A stretch of DNA of 64,000 nt from Filimonas effusa (GCF_004118675.1 NZ_SDHZ01000001.1:2666001-2730000); one strand, 5' to 3'. Shown: positions 34,830-45,043, counted from the stretch's first letter. Numbers and translations are program-made. Notes: a model not told the origin generated them from the letters alone.

Positions 34830-35210
34830 TTATTGCACTTCTACCACTTCCGTTTTACTGATTGCGTCGTGCAGGGTTTTCTCCAGGAAAGGAATAAAGA
34901 AGCAGTCGACAGGAAGGATACGCGCCAGGGAGCGGATGAAGATCTGCGCGAGGGAAGGTCTTTTACCTGTGCTGGTGACCACCCTGCTTAAGGTAAGCCA
35001 TTTGGCGGGTGTGCGGCTGAAGACCGATTCAAAAATAAAATAGTACAGGAACTGCATGGCGAAGAAATAGTAGTAGAACGGGAAGAACCAGGCCTTGTAG
35101 AAGAACGCATAAAAATAGCCCACCTTATAGGCTGCATATGCCAGCCAGAATAACAGGAATGTGTCGACCAGGAAATTCAATACCCTTGTTCCGATACCTA
35201 CTTTAATCAT
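34830..35210 (-). CDS. RDD-family membrane protein
   Basis: A 126-residue integral membrane protein of the RDD type: [21 protein letters not shown] (with the Arg and Asp of the first RDD helix), a second aromatic hydrophobic stretch (about 50-75), and a C-terminal segment with [20 protein letters not shown] proteins are small multi-pass membrane proteins, some linked to ion or solute transport; the role here is unknown. ATG 35210 was preferred to 35246 because the longer form would overlap the tyrS promoter and adds a cysteine-rich stretch. It is divergent from tyrS, 48 bases away. Confidence 0.75.
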   Translation of the reverse strand: MIKVGIGTRVLNFLVDTFLLFWLAYAAYKVGYFYAFFYKAWFFPFYYYFFAMQFLYYFIFESVFSRTPAKWLTLSRVVTSTGKRPSLAQIFIRSLARILPVDCFFIPFLEKTLHDAISKTEVVEVQ

Positions 35211-35233
35211 GATGCAAAGAAAACACTTTCCAC

Positions 35234-35241
35234 TACTTTTG
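35234..35241 (+). promoter_or_regulatory. -7 element of tyrS
   Basis: TACTTTTG, a perfect TAnnTTTG, 17 bases before the tyrS ATG; the mRNA leader would be only about 11 bases, so no T-box or leader structure is possible. Confidence 0.6.
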
Positions 35242-35258
35242 CACAAATTGATTTTTGC

Positions 35259-36533
35259 ATGAACCTCATAGAAGAGTTACGCTGGCGGGGAATGATCGCA
35301 GATATAATGCCGGGAACGGAAGAACAGCTTTTAAAAGAAATGACAACAGGATATGTAGGATTTGACCCAACGGCGGATAGCTTACATATAGGCAGTCTTG
35401 TACCTATACTTCTGCTGGTACACCTTCAGAAAGCAGGGCATCAGCCTATTGCGCTTGTAGGTGGCGCCACTGGTATGATCGGCGATCCTTCGATGAAGAG
35501 TGCAGAAAGAAACCTGCTCGATGAAGAAACACTTCAGAAGAATGTTGCCGGTATTAAAGCGCAACTGGAGCAGTTTCTCGACTTCGATCCTGCCCGTAAG
35601 AATGCAGCGCTCATGGTAAACAACTATGACTGGTTCAAACCTATTTCTTTCATCGACTTCCTGCGCGATACGGGTAAACATCTTACCGTGAACTATATGA
35701 TGGCCAAGGACAGTGTGAAGAAACGTATTGAAGGCGATACCGGTATCAGCTATACAGAATTTGCTTACCAGCTTATGCAGGGTTACGATTTTTACTGGCT
35801 TTACAAAGAGAAAGGCTGTAAGCTGCAGATGGGCGGAAGCGATCAATGGGGTAATATGACCACCGGTACCGAGTTGGTTAGACGCAAAGCGGGTGGTGAA
35901 GCATTTGTTTTCACCTGTCCACTGATCACAAAAGCCGATGGTGGTAAATTTGGTAAAACAGAAAGCGGGAATGTATGGCTTGATCCGCAGCGTACCACTC
36001 CTTACCAGTTCTACCAGTTCTGGCTTAACGCTACCGATACCGATGCAGAAAAATGGATCAAGATATTCACCTTCCTCGACGAAGCAACGATTAAAGGTCT
36101 GCTAGAACAACATCAGCAAAATCCTGGTGCGCGCAGTTTACAGAAAGCACTGGCGCAGGCGGTAACCACTTTTGTTCATGGAGAAACAGCCTATCAGCAA
36201 GCAATAGAAACAACAGAAAAACTTTTCGCCAACCAGCATGCACCTGCAGCATCGTTATCCGTAGAAGATCTCGAGAACATGGAAGGTGTGATCAAGTTCG
36301 ATTATGCGGCCGATAAATTACAGGCAGGTGTAGACATTGTAAGTTTCCTTGCAGATACAACGATCTTCCCCAGTAAAGGAGAAGCAAGAAAGATGGTACA
36401 GAACGGAGGCGTAAGCATCAACCGTGTGAAAGCAGAAGTAGCAACCACTATATCGGCGAGCCAATTGTTACATGGTAAATATCTACTTGTTCAGAAGGGA
36501 AAGAAGAACTATTACCTCGTACAGTGTCAATAA
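35259..36533 (+). CDS. tyrS: Tyrosyl-tRNA synthetase
   Basis: Class I aminoacyl-tRNA synthetase that charges tRNA-Tyr, 424 residues. The HIGH-type motif is HIGS (43-46), the KMSKS-type motif is KFGKT, both as in bacterial TyrRS; tyrosine-recognition segments such as [13 protein letters not shown] and GGSDQWGN are present. A C-terminal S4-like RNA-binding domain ends the protein (about 355-424). The gene has a promoter at 35234-35241. tRNA-Gln follows 85 bases downstream with its own promoter. Confidence 0.97.
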   Translation: MNLIEELRWRGMIADIMPGTEEQLLKEMTTGYVGFDPTADSLHIGSLVPILLLVHLQKAGHQPIALVGGATGMIGDPSMKSAERNLLDEETLQKNVAGIKAQLEQFLDFDPARKNAALMVNNYDWFKPISFIDFLRDTGKHLTVNYMMAKDSVKKRIEGDTGISYTEFAYQLMQGYDFYWLYKEKGCKLQMGGSDQWGNMTTGTELVRRKAGGEAFVFTCPLITKADGGKFGKTESGNVWLDPQRTTPYQFYQFWLNATDTDAEKWIKIFTFLDEATIKGLLEQHQQNPGARSLQKALAQAVTTFVHGETAYQQAIETTEKLFANQHAPAASLSVEDLENMEGVIKFDYAADKLQAGVDIVSFLADTTIFPSKGEARKMVQNGGVSINRVKAEVATTISASQLLHGKYLLVQKGKKNYYLVQCQ

Positions 36534-36570
36534 AATATTTGAAGTTTTTTTGAAAAAAAGCTTCGAATAT

Positions 36571-36601
36571 TTTGGCAGTTTCAACAAAGCGCTTACTTTT
36601 G
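36571..36601 (+). promoter_or_regulatory. Consensus promoter of tRNA-Gln
   Basis: TTTG (36571-36574), a 19-base spacer, TACTTTTG (36594-36601), then the tRNA 5' end 17 bases on. Both elements and the spacing match the Bacteroidota consensus. Confidence 0.85.
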
Positions 36602-36618
36602 CAATCCCAATTAACGAT

Positions 36619-36689
36619 TGGATTATGGTGTAACGGTAGCACTACAGATTTTGGTTCTGTCTGTCTAGGTTCGAATCCTAGTAATCCAA
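36619..36689 (+). tRNA. tRNA-Gln (anticodon TTG)
   Basis: A 71-base cloverleaf: acceptor TGGATTA / TAATCCA, discriminator A, anticodon loop TTTTGGT (TTG), T-loop GTTCGAATC. CCA is not encoded. It is a single-gene unit between a promoter and a terminator. Confidence 0.96.
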
Positions 36690-36692
36690 CGG

Positions 36693-36720
36693 AGAGCGAG
36701 ATGAAAATCTCGCTCTTTTT
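36693..36720 (+). terminator. Terminator of tRNA-Gln
   Basis: Ten-base stem AGAGCGAGAT / ATCTCGCTCT closed by a GAAA tetraloop and followed by five T. Confidence 0.9.
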
Positions 36721-37097
36721 GTTTTACAGCCCCTGTAAAAACGCTCTTTCAAAACAGGCGTTTTAAGCCCTTCAAAAGACTTCACCAAGGGAGTTGCAGG
36801 CAAGCAGTCTGAAAGGGCACTTAAAGGCTTTTATAATCGCTTTATAACCTGTTCTTAATAGCGTACGCTACCAACAGTGCAAAACTTATCTCTACTTTTG
36901 ATTTTCATACCGGCAGAACATTCTTTGGGCGAGTCTGTTAATGCTGCTACTTCAGTCATTACCTATTTCAATATCCACTTTGATAAAATCCATTCAGGGC
37001 CGGTCCGAATTACCCGAATGTTTTTTTGAAATCCAATAGCCGTGATTTATCGTAAGAAAAACAAGATTTAATCACTATTCCGAGAGAGGCTATTATT
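36721..37097 (+). other. Non-coding region before the polysaccharide deacetylase gene
   Basis: About 375 bases without a recognisable gene. It holds a weak hairpin (AAAAACGC 36737-36744 / GCGTTTT 36758-36764) and a TACTTTTG box at 36893-36900. If that box is used, the deacetylase mRNA would have a leader of roughly 190 bases. Confidence 0.4.
36893..36900 (+). promoter_or_regulatory. Candidate -7 element upstream of the deacetylase-glycosyltransferase pair
   Basis: TACTTTTG is a perfect TAnnTTTG, but no TTTG lies at the right distance upstream. It is the only such box seen between tRNA-Gln and the deacetylase gene. Confidence 0.45.
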
Positions 37098-37919
37098 TTG
37101 TTAAGCAGGATTCCAATTCTTATGTATCACTCGGTTAATCCCACCCAGGAAGAGGCGGGTTATCTGCATGTGCCGCTACGTGTTTTTGAAGCCCAGCTTC
37201 AATGGTTGTCGTTGCAAGCCTATACAACCATTACTATCGCCGATCTGCTCCGGGAACCGGCTTCCACGTTTCATTCGCAGGCATCCAAAAAGCTGGTCAT
37301 CACTTTCGATGATGGTTATGTATCCCTTTACCGGCTGGCCACTCCCCTGCTGCGTAAATATGGCTTCACCGCTACACTTTTCGTTACAACGGCAGCGGTA
37401 GGTGCAGAGAGCTACCGGGTGCTGCCCCATTTTTCAACTACACTTCCTTCCGGCGACAGGCCACTGAACTGGCAGGAATTAAAGGAAATGGAAGAGGACT
37501 GCTGGGATATTCAGCCGCACGGGCATGAGCATTTAACGCATAACATGATTGCAGACGCAGCCCTGCAAACAGAAATAGCAGAAAGCAAACGGCTGGTAGA
37601 GCTGCACCTGCAGAAGCAAGCCCTGTATTATGCTTTTCCTTATGGCAGGTACAATCATCGCTGCCTGCAGCTACTGGACCAACTGGGCTTTCGCGCGGCT
37701 TTTACGGTACAGCCGGGATTAACCGGCAACACGAAGCCCTTCCAGATACCACGCATTGAAATCAACAGGTTTGATACGATTGCTTTATTTCAACGTAAAG
37801 TAACAACAGGCTATCGTAGCCAGGGTCAGCATATCAGTTCATTTTTCACCTCATTCATTTTCAGGAATCCCCGCCTAAAAGACTGGCTCAAGCAAGTCCG
37901 GGACAGATTCCTGCCTTAA
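37098..37919 (+). CDS. Polysaccharide deacetylase-family protein
   Basis: A 273-residue NodB-homology protein. The family N-terminus IPILMYHSV is followed by the metal-binding motif TFDDGYVS, the histidine-rich motif PHGHEHLTH (about 138-146) and AFPYGRYN. Such enzymes remove N- or O-acetyl groups from cell-surface or exported polysaccharides. No signal peptide or membrane segment is visible. The reading starts at TTG 37098; the first ATG (37122) lies inside the conserved LMYHSV strand and is therefore less likely. It is followed 10 bases later by a glycosyltransferase gene, suggesting joint work on a surface glycan. Confidence 0.85.
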   Translation: MLSRIPILMYHSVNPTQEEAGYLHVPLRVFEAQLQWLSLQAYTTITIADLLREPASTFHSQASKKLVITFDDGYVSLYRLATPLLRKYGFTATLFVTTAAVGAESYRVLPHFSTTLPSGDRPLNWQELKEMEEDCWDIQPHGHEHLTHNMIADAALQTEIAESKRLVELHLQKQALYYAFPYGRYNHRCLQLLDQLGFRAAFTVQPGLTGNTKPFQIPRIEINRFDTIALFQRKVTTGYRSQGQHISSFFTSFIFRNPRLKDWLKQVRDRFLP

Positions 37920-37929
37920 AACCTGTCAT

Positions 37930-38688
37930 ATGCATATTTACAAAGACGTTACCTTACTTATTACGCATTATAACAGGCCCCATTCACTGGAAAGACTCTT
38001 ACGTTCGTTACAGCAGGCGGGTATTGGTTTTGAAGAAATCATCGTATCCGATGACGCCAGCGACGAACAGCATTTCCCCCTGTTGCAGGCGTTGCAATTG
38101 CAGTACAAGTTTACAATAATACCCGGCCAGGTAAACAAAGGGCTTGGTCATAACCTGAACAAAGGACAAGCAGCGGTAAAAACGTCGCTGGTATTGTATA
38201 TACAGGAGGATTTTGAATTCACCTCTCTCTTTATACAGGATTTACCTGATGCCATCAGCATCATGAACAGGGATGCCCAACTGGACCTTGTCCGTTTTTT
38301 TGCGCATGCACGTTATCCTTACCTGCGGCCTTATTCTACGGCGTATGAGGAAATGTATATGCCCTTGTTTGCTACCGATTATCATAAGATATATGCTTAC
38401 AGCGATACGCCTCATTTGAGAAGAGCAGATTTCAGCAGTAAGTTCGGTCCTTATAAGGAAGGTATCAATGCCGACCGTACAGAGTATTGGATGTGTGTTT
38501 CTTTTATCAGGAACAAAGGGCGTTGTGTTATCAGCAGGCACTATGCGGGCTTATTCCTGCATCATAATACGCCTGATGAGCCGAGTACGATCCGGCGGCC
38601 GGGAAGGCAGTTCAGCAACAATTTTTTTGTGCGAACTGCGCGATACTGGTACCGCCAGATACGATACAACTTCGATCTTCTCTCTTGA
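37930..38688 (+). CDS. Family 2 glycosyltransferase
   Basis: A 252-residue GT-A fold enzyme. The N-terminal VTLLITHYNRPHSLERLLRSL and IIVSDDASDEQ are the nucleotide-sugar-binding part of GT2 enzymes, and YIQEDFEF fits the metal-binding DxD-like position. Donor and acceptor are unknown. No membrane helix is visible. It probably shares an operon with the deacetylase upstream. The next gene is convergent. Confidence 0.85.
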   Translation: MHIYKDVTLLITHYNRPHSLERLLRSLQQAGIGFEEIIVSDDASDEQHFPLLQALQLQYKFTIIPGQVNKGLGHNLNKGQAAVKTSLVLYIQEDFEFTSLFIQDLPDAISIMNRDAQLDLVRFFAHARYPYLRPYSTAYEEMYMPLFATDYHKIYAYSDTPHLRRADFSSKFGPYKEGINADRTEYWMCVSFIRNKGRCVISRHYAGLFLHHNTPDEPSTIRRPGRQFSNNFFVRTARYWYRQIRYNFDLLS

Positions 38689-38753
38689 TTGCTTTTCAGC
38701 CGGGCGTAAGTATTCCCTTTGTCCGGCTGAAGGAAGCCGCCCCCATTATTGTG

Positions 38754-39047
38754 CTAATGTTTATACATATTAAAGGCAATAATGGCAATAGCTACCAACA
38801 GGAAAACAATGGCTGCAATCATTGCTCCCTTCTGCTGGCGGGCCCGCATTGCCGCTTGTTCATCCGCTGATGATACATGAAAGCTGGCATAGATCTTTTT
38901 TGCCTTATTTAATAAAACAGTTCCACCTACAACACAGAGTGCGGAGCCAGCCAGGGCGAAAACTGTCTTAAAGACAAGAACAGTAGATACAATACCTATC
39001 ACCAAAAGAGATATTCCCGCGATTGTAAGAAGTGCATATTTTTTCAT
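38754..39047 (-). CDS. Small membrane protein, function unknown
   Basis: A 97-residue protein with three hydrophobic segments (about 5-25, 28-47 and 73-93) joined by a basic, helical loop containing KKIYASFHVSSADEQAAMRARQQKG. The C-terminus is histidine/lysine. No known family was recognised. It is a single gene, convergent with the glycosyltransferase and divergent from the AlbA_2 pseudogene. Confidence 0.6.
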   Translation of the reverse strand: MKKYALLTIAGISLLVIGIVSTVLVFKTVFALAGSALCVVGGTVLLNKAKKIYASFHVSSADEQAAMRARQQKGAMIAAIVFLLVAIAIIAFNMYKH

Positions 39048-39164
39048 AAAAACAATTTAGGACTTATTTGCATTCGCGCTGGCTGGCTCTAGCACTGTAA
39101 TTTCGCCATCTCCATTATATCTTTCCTCACAGATGCGCTATCTTTATAAGAACAATGAGCACCA

Positions 39165-40483
39165 ATGCCTGAGCATCAATGCATAGAGTATAAGCAAAGC
39201 TGGCACGAAGACTATCTGAAATGGATAGTTGGATTTGCTAATAGCCAAGGTGGTATTATTTTTATTGGCAAAGATGACCACGGCACTGTTACAGGCGTAT
39301 CGGACTACAAGAAGCTGATGGAAGACCTGCCAAACAAAATAAGGGATGTGCTAGGTATTATTGTGGAAGTGAATCTTCATAAAGAGCAAGGCTTGCACTA
39401 CCTAGAAATAGTGACACCCGCTTATGCCGTTCCTATTTCTCTGCGAGGTGCATACTATACGCGCAGTGGCAGCACTAAGCAGGAGCTAAAGGGAAATTCT
39501 TTACTAGAATTCTTGTTACGGAAAACAGGTAAAACCTGGGATGATGTAATAGAGCCCTCGGCAACAATAAACGATATTGACGATAACTCAGTAAACATTT
39601 ATCTGAAGGCAGCCAGGAAAAGCGGCCGCTTGCCGGAAATAGAGGATGATATAACACTACCCGCACTATTGGAAAAATTGCGATTGTCGGAAGAAGGAAA
39701 GATTAAACGCGCGGCAGTAATATTGTTTGGAAAAGACCCAACTAGGTTTTATGCCAATATGATGGTAAAAATAGGCAGATTTGGCTTCTCAGATGACGAT
39801 TTAAGATTCCAGGAAACAGTTGAAGGAAATCTGCTTAGTATTTTCCAAGAGGTACCAGAAATATTAAATAGGAAGTTTTTCACTAAAGCAGTCAGCTTTG
39901 AAGGCTTATTGAGAATTGAGAAGGGTGAATATCCAGTGGCGGCATTACGTGAGATATTGCTGAACGCTCTTGTTCATCGAGATTATATGGGTAGCAATGT
40001 TCAGATAAGAATGTATGACAATAAGTTCAATTGCTGGAATGAGGGAATGCTACCGCAAGGTTATCATTGGAATCTTTAAAGAGGCTGCACCCCTCTCGCC
40101 CTCGCAACGCCTTAATAGCCGAAGTATGTTTTAAAGGTGGTTACATTGACGCATGGGGTCGCGGTACGCTTAAAATAATGCAATCCTGTAAGGAGGCGGG
40201 CTTACCAGAGCCAGAGATTATTGAGCAGGACGGCGGTATTTTAGTAACGCTGTTTAAAGATCGTTTTAATGAAGCAGAATTGAAAAAACTGGGGTTGAAT
40301 GAACGACAGGTAAACTCCTTGTTGTATATGGCGGAAGGAAACCAGTTAACGAATGCTAAATATCAGGAGCTAAATAATGTAGGTAAATCTGCCGCAACAG
40401 AGGATTTGCAAAATCTTGTTTTAACCGGGCTAATAAAGCAGATTGGTACAAAAGGCCGAGGTAGTAAGTATGTTCTAAAATAA
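39165..40483 (+). pseudogene. AlbA_2 / RecG-like ATP-binding regulator, frameshifted
   Basis: The first frame (39165-40079) encodes an AlbA_2 (Schlafen-like) domain: CIEYKQSW, WIVGFANSQGGIIFIG, and LPNKIRDVLGIIVEVNL, followed by the HATPase_c_4-type segment ending in REILLNALVHRDYMGSNVQIRMYDN. The same protein continues in another frame (about 40058-40483) with LESLKRLHPSRPRNALIAEVCF, GGYIDAWGRGTLKI and a C-terminal winged helix (LNERQVNSLLYMAEGN...). One T appears to be missing near 40060-40062, where adding a T would restore a continuous protein of about 440 residues. Such proteins are often DNA-binding regulators or defence-island members. The gene may be inactive, or the shift may be a sequencing error. 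Confidence 0.8.
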
Positions 40484-40510
40484 TTGGCCGTTAATTGGCC
40501 GAATTGGCCG
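40482..40510 (+). repeat. Three copies of AATTGGCCG
   Basis: Direct repeats at 40482-40490, 40493-40501 and 40502-40510, at and just after the stop codon of the frameshifted AlbA_2 gene. Confidence 0.7.
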
Positions 40511-40518
40511 TTCTGCAA

Positions 40519-40555
40519 AAAGAAATGAAGGGATCGCCCCCCCCTTCATTTCTTT
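40519..40555. terminator. Bidirectional hairpin between the AlbA_2 pseudogene and rfbD
   Basis: A 14-base stem, AAAGAAATGAAGGG (40519-40532) / CCCTTCATTTCTTT (40542-40555), with a C-rich loop. It lies between convergent genes. The T tracts are interrupted, so efficiency is uncertain. Confidence 0.65.
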
Positions 40556-40559
40556 ACTT

Positions 40560-41438
40560 TTAATTCGATTGCAGCCTGTGGATACATGTTTCGAGGCTGG
40601 GGCGCCAGGGTACGAGGGCCACGCCATACACCTGCTGTATTTTGTGCGTATCCATCACCGAGTAACCGGGACGGGCTGCAGGCGTAGGGTAGGCTGATGA
40701 AGGAATACCTTTCACTTCACATGACTTCTGCCCTATTTCTTTGATGGCGGTAGCAAAATCGAACCAGGAAATAACACCGGTATTGGAATAATGATAATAC
40801 CCCGGCTGGAATGTTTTTTCCCCGGTATGCACAGCATTGACGATATGAAGAATAGCAGCGGCCAGGTCTTTCGCATAGGTGGGACTGCCCACCTGGTCGT
40901 TCACCACATTCAGTTCCTGGCGTTCGCCCATGAGGCGCAACATGGTTTTCACGAAGTTGTTGCCATGTTCACTATATACCCATGCCGTACGTATGATCAC
41001 CGTATCGGGGTTATGTTTCATGGCCAGTTGTTCGCCCTGGTATTTTGTTTCCCCGTAATAGTTCAATGGTTCGGCAGCATCATCAGGCTGGTAAGGACTG
41101 GTGCCTTTGCCATTAAAAACATAATCGGTAGAAATATGAATCAGCTTCGTGTTGTGCTTTTGACAGCTTGTGGCGATGATGCCAACAGCGGTAGCGTTGA
41201 TAGCCAGCGCCAGCTCACGATCTGTTTCGGCTTTATCAACGGCAGTATAGGCGGCACAGTTGATAAAGAAGGCAGGCTTGTGTTGTTCAAAAGCTTTTGC
41301 CACGGCACCGGGATCGGTAATATCGAGCGTGTCCCTGTCGGTAAAAATGAATTCGAAGGCAGACAATGCGGGAGCAAGGCGTTCGAGTTCAAAGCCCAGT
41401 TGGCCATATCCACCTGAAACGAGAATAGTATGTTTCAT
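40560..41438 (-). CDS. rfbD: dTDP-4-dehydrorhamnose reductase
   Basis: Last enzyme of dTDP-L-rhamnose synthesis, reducing dTDP-4-keto-L-rhamnose with NAD(P)H. It has 292 residues: ILVSGGYGQLGFEL (nucleotide-binding loop), DRDTLDITDPGAV, YVFNGKGTSPY, catalytic Tyr/Lys in YYGETKYQGEQ, and the RTAWVYSEHGNNFVKTML segment. The rest of the rhamnose pathway (rfbA, B, C) is not in this window. It is last in a minus-strand sugar-nucleotide cluster, 11 bases after the UDP-HexNAc dehydrogenase gene. Confidence 0.93.
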   Translation of the reverse strand: MKHTILVSGGYGQLGFELERLAPALSAFEFIFTDRDTLDITDPGAVAKAFEQHKPAFFINCAAYTAVDKAETDRELALAINATAVGIIATSCQKHNTKLIHISTDYVFNGKGTSPYQPDDAAEPLNYYGETKYQGEQLAMKHNPDTVIIRTAWVYSEHGNNFVKTMLRLMGERQELNVVNDQVGSPTYAKDLAAAILHIVNAVHTGEKTFQPGYYHYSNTGVISWFDFATAIKEIGQKSCEVKGIPSSAYPTPAARPGYSVMDTHKIQQVYGVALVPWRPSLETCIHRLQSN

Positions 41439-41449
41439 ATTATCAGGAA

Positions 41450-42757
41450 TTACAAACTCCAGTACATCCTGGAGTGAATGCGGTTACGGAAAACGCCTTT
41501 TATATCGGCAATCAATGCATGCGGTTTGGTGATAGCGGCAAAGTAATCATCGTTGCAGGAATGGTACTCCTGATGGGCAACCGCCACGATCACTGCATCA
41601 TAATCGTCGTCTATCTTTTGCGCAAGAGAGAAGCCATATTCATGTTGCAGTTCGTTGCTATCTGCGTTGGGGTCGACCACATCTACACGCAGGTAATATT
41701 CCTGTAAGCCATGTACCACATCGGCGACTTTTGAGTTCCGTACATCCGATACATCTTCTTTAAAAGTAGCGCCCATGATCAGGATCTTAGCATCCTTCAC
41801 ATTGCCATTATGCAATAACACATGCTGTAAGATCTTCCTGGCTATGTGGGCGCCCATTCCATCGTTGATATAACGGCCGGCAAGGATCACCTTGGAGCTA
41901 TAACCCAGTTCGGCAGCCTTATAGGTAAGATAATAAGGATCAACCCCTATGCAATGTCCGCCTACAAGCCCGGGATAGAATTTCAGGAAATTCCATTTTG
42001 TACCTGCAGCTTCGAGCACTTCAAAGGTGTTCAGTCCCATCTTATCGAAGATGAGCGAAAGTTCATTCATCAGTGCGATGTTCAGGTCGCGCTGTGTATT
42101 TTCAATTACTTTGGCAGCTTCTGCAACTTTAATGGAAGGCACCCTGTGAACGCCTGCTTTCACTACCAGTTCGTAGAGTTGTGCTATTTCATGCAAGGCA
42201 GCTTCATCGCTGCCGGCCACTACCTTAATTACACTTTCAAGCGTATGCACCTTGTCGCCCGGGTTAATACGCTCGGGGGAGTACCCGGCTTTAAAACCAG
42301 TTCCCAACGACAGTCCGCTCACTTCTTCAATAATGGGTAAGCACACCTCTTCGGTACAACCCGGATACACGGTAGATTCATATACTACATAACCACCGGG
42401 CTGCAATACCTTTCCAACAGTTGCGGATGCCGCTTTTATGGCGGTGAGGTCGGGAACGTTATGGTCATCTACCGGTGTAGGAACGGCTACAATAAAAAAG
42501 GCCGCATCACGCAGCACCTCTATGGAAGAGGTGAATACAATGTTGCGGCCTTTAAAAGAAGTATCAGCTATTTCACCGCTGGGGTCAATTCCTTGCCTCA
42601 GCTGTTCAACTCTATGTTCTTTTACGTCGAATCCGATCACTTTTACGTGTTTCGCCAATTCAAGTGCAACGGGTAAACCAACGTATCCCAGTCCTATTAC
42701 GGCGAGTGATGTTTCCCCGTTCGTCAGCGAAGCAAATATGCTTTTATTTGGATTCAA
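41450..42757 (-). CDS. UDP-N-acetylhexosamine 6-dehydrogenase (WbpO/TviB type)
   Basis: NAD-dependent nucleotide-sugar dehydrogenase, 435 residues, oxidising a UDP-HexNAc at C6 to the uronic acid. Evidence: N-terminal [16 protein letters not shown], the segment [12 protein letters not shown] characteristic of the TviB/WbpO/Cap5L branch, and the catalytic cysteine 269 in [14 protein letters not shown]. Substrate (UDP-GlcNAc or UDP-GalNAc) cannot be fixed from sequence. Its start overlaps the end of the decarboxylase gene by 14 bases, so the two are translationally linked. Confidence 0.9.
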   Translation of the reverse strand: MNPNKSIFASLTNGETSLAVIGLGYVGLPVALELAKHVKVIGFDVKEHRVEQLRQGIDPSGEIADTSFKGRNIVFTSSIEVLRDAAFFIVAVPTPVDDHNVPDLTAIKAASATVGKVLQPGGYVVYESTVYPGCTEEVCLPIIEEVSGLSLGTGFKAGYSPERINPGDKVHTLESVIKVVAGSDEAALHEIAQLYELVVKAGVHRVPSIKVAEAAKVIENTQRDLNIALMNELSLIFDKMGLNTFEVLEAAGTKWNFLKFYPGLVGGHCIGVDPYYLTYKAAELGYSSKVILAGRYINDGMGAHIARKILQHVLLHNGNVKDAKILIMGATFKEDVSDVRNSKVADVVHGLQEYYLRVDVVDPNADSNELQHEYGFSLAQKIDDDYDAVIVAVAHQEYHSCNDDYFAAITKPHALIADIKGVFRNRIHSRMYWSL

Positions 42758-43721
42758 ACGTCTTAGGCTGTTTAAACAATTCTTCTTTGGGAAGGCTTTT
42801 AAAGTACTCGTAAGTAGCCTTTAAACCTTCTGCCCTGTCAACTTTAGGTTCCCATCCCAGGATCTCCTTTGCTTTGGTGATATCGGGCTTACGCTGTTTG
42901 GGATCGTCAACCGGTAAAGGTTTGTAGATGATCTTAACAGCGGAGCCTGTTAATTTCAATACTTCTTCGGCAAAGTCTTTCAGGGAAATTTCGTTAGGGT
43001 TGCCAATGTTCACCGGCTGATCGTAGTCGCTCATCAGTAAGCGGTAGATCCCTTCAACCAGGTCGTCTACATAACAGAAAGAGCGTGTTTGGCTACCATC
43101 GCCGAAAACAGTGAGGTCTTCGCCACGGAGCGCCTGTCCGATGAATGCCGGTAAGGCGCGGCCGTCGTTGAGCCGCATCCTGGGACCGTACGTATTGAAA
43201 ATACGAATGATCCTTGTTTCTACCTGGTGAAAGGTATGGTAAGCCATGGTAATAGCTTCCATATAACGCTTGGCTTCGTCGTACACACCGCGCGGGCCAA
43301 CCGGGTTTACATTACCCCAGTATTCTTCTTTCTGCGGATGTACCAATGGATCGCCATATATTTCGCTGGTAGAGGCTACCAGGATCCTTGCGTTTTTAGC
43401 TCTTGCCAGACCCAGACAGTTATGTGTACCCATAGCGCCCACTTTCAATGTTTGAATAGGGATCTTGAGGTAGTCGATAGGACTGGCAGGGGAAGCGAAG
43501 TGGAGGATATAATCCAGTTCGCCCGGTACATGAATGAACTTTGAAACATCGTGATGATAGAATTCAAAGCTAGACAAGGGGAACAGGTGTTCTATGTTAC
43601 GGATATCGCCTGTGATCAGGTTATCCATACCAATAACATGGTATCCTTCTTTGATGAAACGATCGCAGAGGTGCGATCCTAAGAAGCCGGCGGCTCCGGT
43701 GATCAGAATTCTTTTTGCCAT
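42744..43721 (-). CDS. uxs: UDP-glucuronate decarboxylase (UDP-xylose synthase)
   Basis: Extended SDR enzyme that converts UDP-glucuronate to UDP-xylose, 325 residues. NAD loop [14 protein letters not shown] (near 5-18), catalytic Tyr147/Lys151 in [11 protein letters not shown] with STSEIYGDP before it, and [16 protein letters not shown], which is typical of this branch. The enzyme directly upstream, UDP-glucose dehydrogenase, makes its substrate, so UDP-xylose is the likely product of this pair. Confidence 0.9.
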   Translation of the reverse strand: MAKRILITGAAGFLGSHLCDRFIKEGYHVIGMDNLITGDIRNIEHLFPLSSFEFYHHDVSKFIHVPGELDYILHFASPASPIDYLKIPIQTLKVGAMGTHNCLGLARAKNARILVASTSEIYGDPLVHPQKEEYWGNVNPVGPRGVYDEAKRYMEAITMAYHTFHQVETRIIRIFNTYGPRMRLNDGRALPAFIGQALRGEDLTVFGDGSQTRSFCYVDDLVEGIYRLLMSDYDQPVNIGNPNEISLKDFAEEVLKLTGSAVKIIYKPLPVDDPKQRKPDITKAKEILGWEPKVDRAEGLKATYEYFKSLPKEELFKQPKTFESK

Positions 43722-43733
43722 ACTGTTTTCTTA

Positions 43734-45035
43734 TTAAGGACGGCCAATACTTTCGTAATAGAATCCCATTCCGCGAACAACATCTACGTCGAAGAGGTTA
43801 CGTCCGTCGAAAATGGTTTTAGTTTTCAGCAGGCTTTCCAGTTTTTCGAACACGGGTGTTCTGAACTCGCTCCACTCTGTGGCGATGATCAATGCATCGG
43901 CATGGTGTAAAGCGGAGTACTGGTCATTGGCGAAAGCAATTTTATCGCCTACCAGGCGCTGCACGTTTTTCATTGCTTCAGGGTCGAAAGCCGTTACCGT
44001 TGCGCCGGCAGCCAGCAAAGCATCGATGATATACAAAGCCGGAGCTTCGCGGATATCGTCGGTGTTAGGTTTGAAGGCAAGGCCCCATAAAGCAAAGTGT
44101 TTGCCTTTCAGCGCATCTTTATAGTATTCTTTGATCTTGGTAACCAGGTGCAGTTTCTGTGCCTCGTTCACCTCTTCCACAGCGTTCAGGATCTTGAACT
44201 CGTAAGCTACTTCTGTAGAAGATTTGATCAGTGCTTTTACGTCTTTAGGGAAGCAGCTGCCACCATATCCGATACCGGGAAACAGGAAGCGGCGGCCGAT
44301 ACGTTCATCGGAGCCAATACCTTTACGTACCAGATCAACATCGGCGCCCAACTTCTCACATAACTGAGCGATCTCGTTCATGAAAGAGATCTTGGTAGCG
44401 AGGAAGGAGTTTGCTGCATATTTGGTAAGCTCAGCAGATTTTTCGTCCATGAAAATAACGGGGTTACCCTGGCGAACAAAAGGAGCATATAAATCGCTCA
44501 TTACCTTTTGTGCTCTTTCGGAGCTGGCGCCTATAACCACGCGGTCGGGTTTCATGAAGTCATCTACAGCCACACCTTCACGAAGGAATTCGGGGTTACT
44601 CACCACATCGAAGGCTCCGGAATAATTTTTAGCGATCGCTGCTTTTACTTTTTCAGCGGTGCCTACAGGTACGGTGCTTTTATCAACGATCACTTTGTAA
44701 TCTTTCAGCAGTTTGCCGATGCTGTCGGAAACGCCAAGGATATAGCTAAGGTCAGCGCTGCCATCTTCTCCTGGAGGGGTAGGTAATGCCAGGAAGATCA
44801 CTTCTGCGTCTGCGATACCAGCAGCCAGATCGGTGGTGAACTGCAGGCGGCCATCTTTCAGGTTACGCGCAAACAGTTTTTCAAGGCCGGGTTCAAAGAT
44901 GGTGATTTCTCCCTCGGACAATTTTCTTACTTTCTCTGCGTCAATATCCACGCAGGTTACATAATTGCCCGTTTCTGCAAAACAGGTTCCGGTAACTAAG
45001 CCAACATAGCCAGTGCCTACTACGGTCAGTTTCAT
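43734..45035 (-). CDS. ugd: UDP-glucose 6-dehydrogenase
   Basis: Oxidises UDP-glucose to UDP-glucuronate with two NAD molecules, 433 residues. N-terminal Rossmann motif VVGTGYVGLVTGTCFAE, ALPTPPGEDGSADLSY, and the catalytic cysteine 261 in GYGGSCFPKDVKAL. The helical linker NSFLATKISFMNEIA and C-terminal FKPNTDDIREAP are standard. It stands 12 bases upstream of uxs and 8 bases after the aminotransferase, so all are likely in one operon. Confidence 0.96.
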   Translation of the reverse strand: MKLTVVGTGYVGLVTGTCFAETGNYVTCVDIDAEKVRKLSEGEITIFEPGLEKLFARNLKDGRLQFTTDLAAGIADAEVIFLALPTPPGEDGSADLSYILGVSDSIGKLLKDYKVIVDKSTVPVGTAEKVKAAIAKNYSGAFDVVSNPEFLREGVAVDDFMKPDRVVIGASSERAQKVMSDLYAPFVRQGNPVIFMDEKSAELTKYAANSFLATKISFMNEIAQLCEKLGADVDLVRKGIGSDERIGRRFLFPGIGYGGSCFPKDVKALIKSSTEVAYEFKILNAVEEVNEAQKLHLVTKIKEYYKDALKGKHFALWGLAFKPNTDDIREAPALYIIDALLAAGATVTAFDPEAMKNVQRLVGDKIAFANDQYSALHHADALIIATEWSEFRTPVFEKLESLLKTKTIFDGRNLFDVDVVRGMGFYYESIGRP

Positions 45036-45043
45036 GGGATCTT

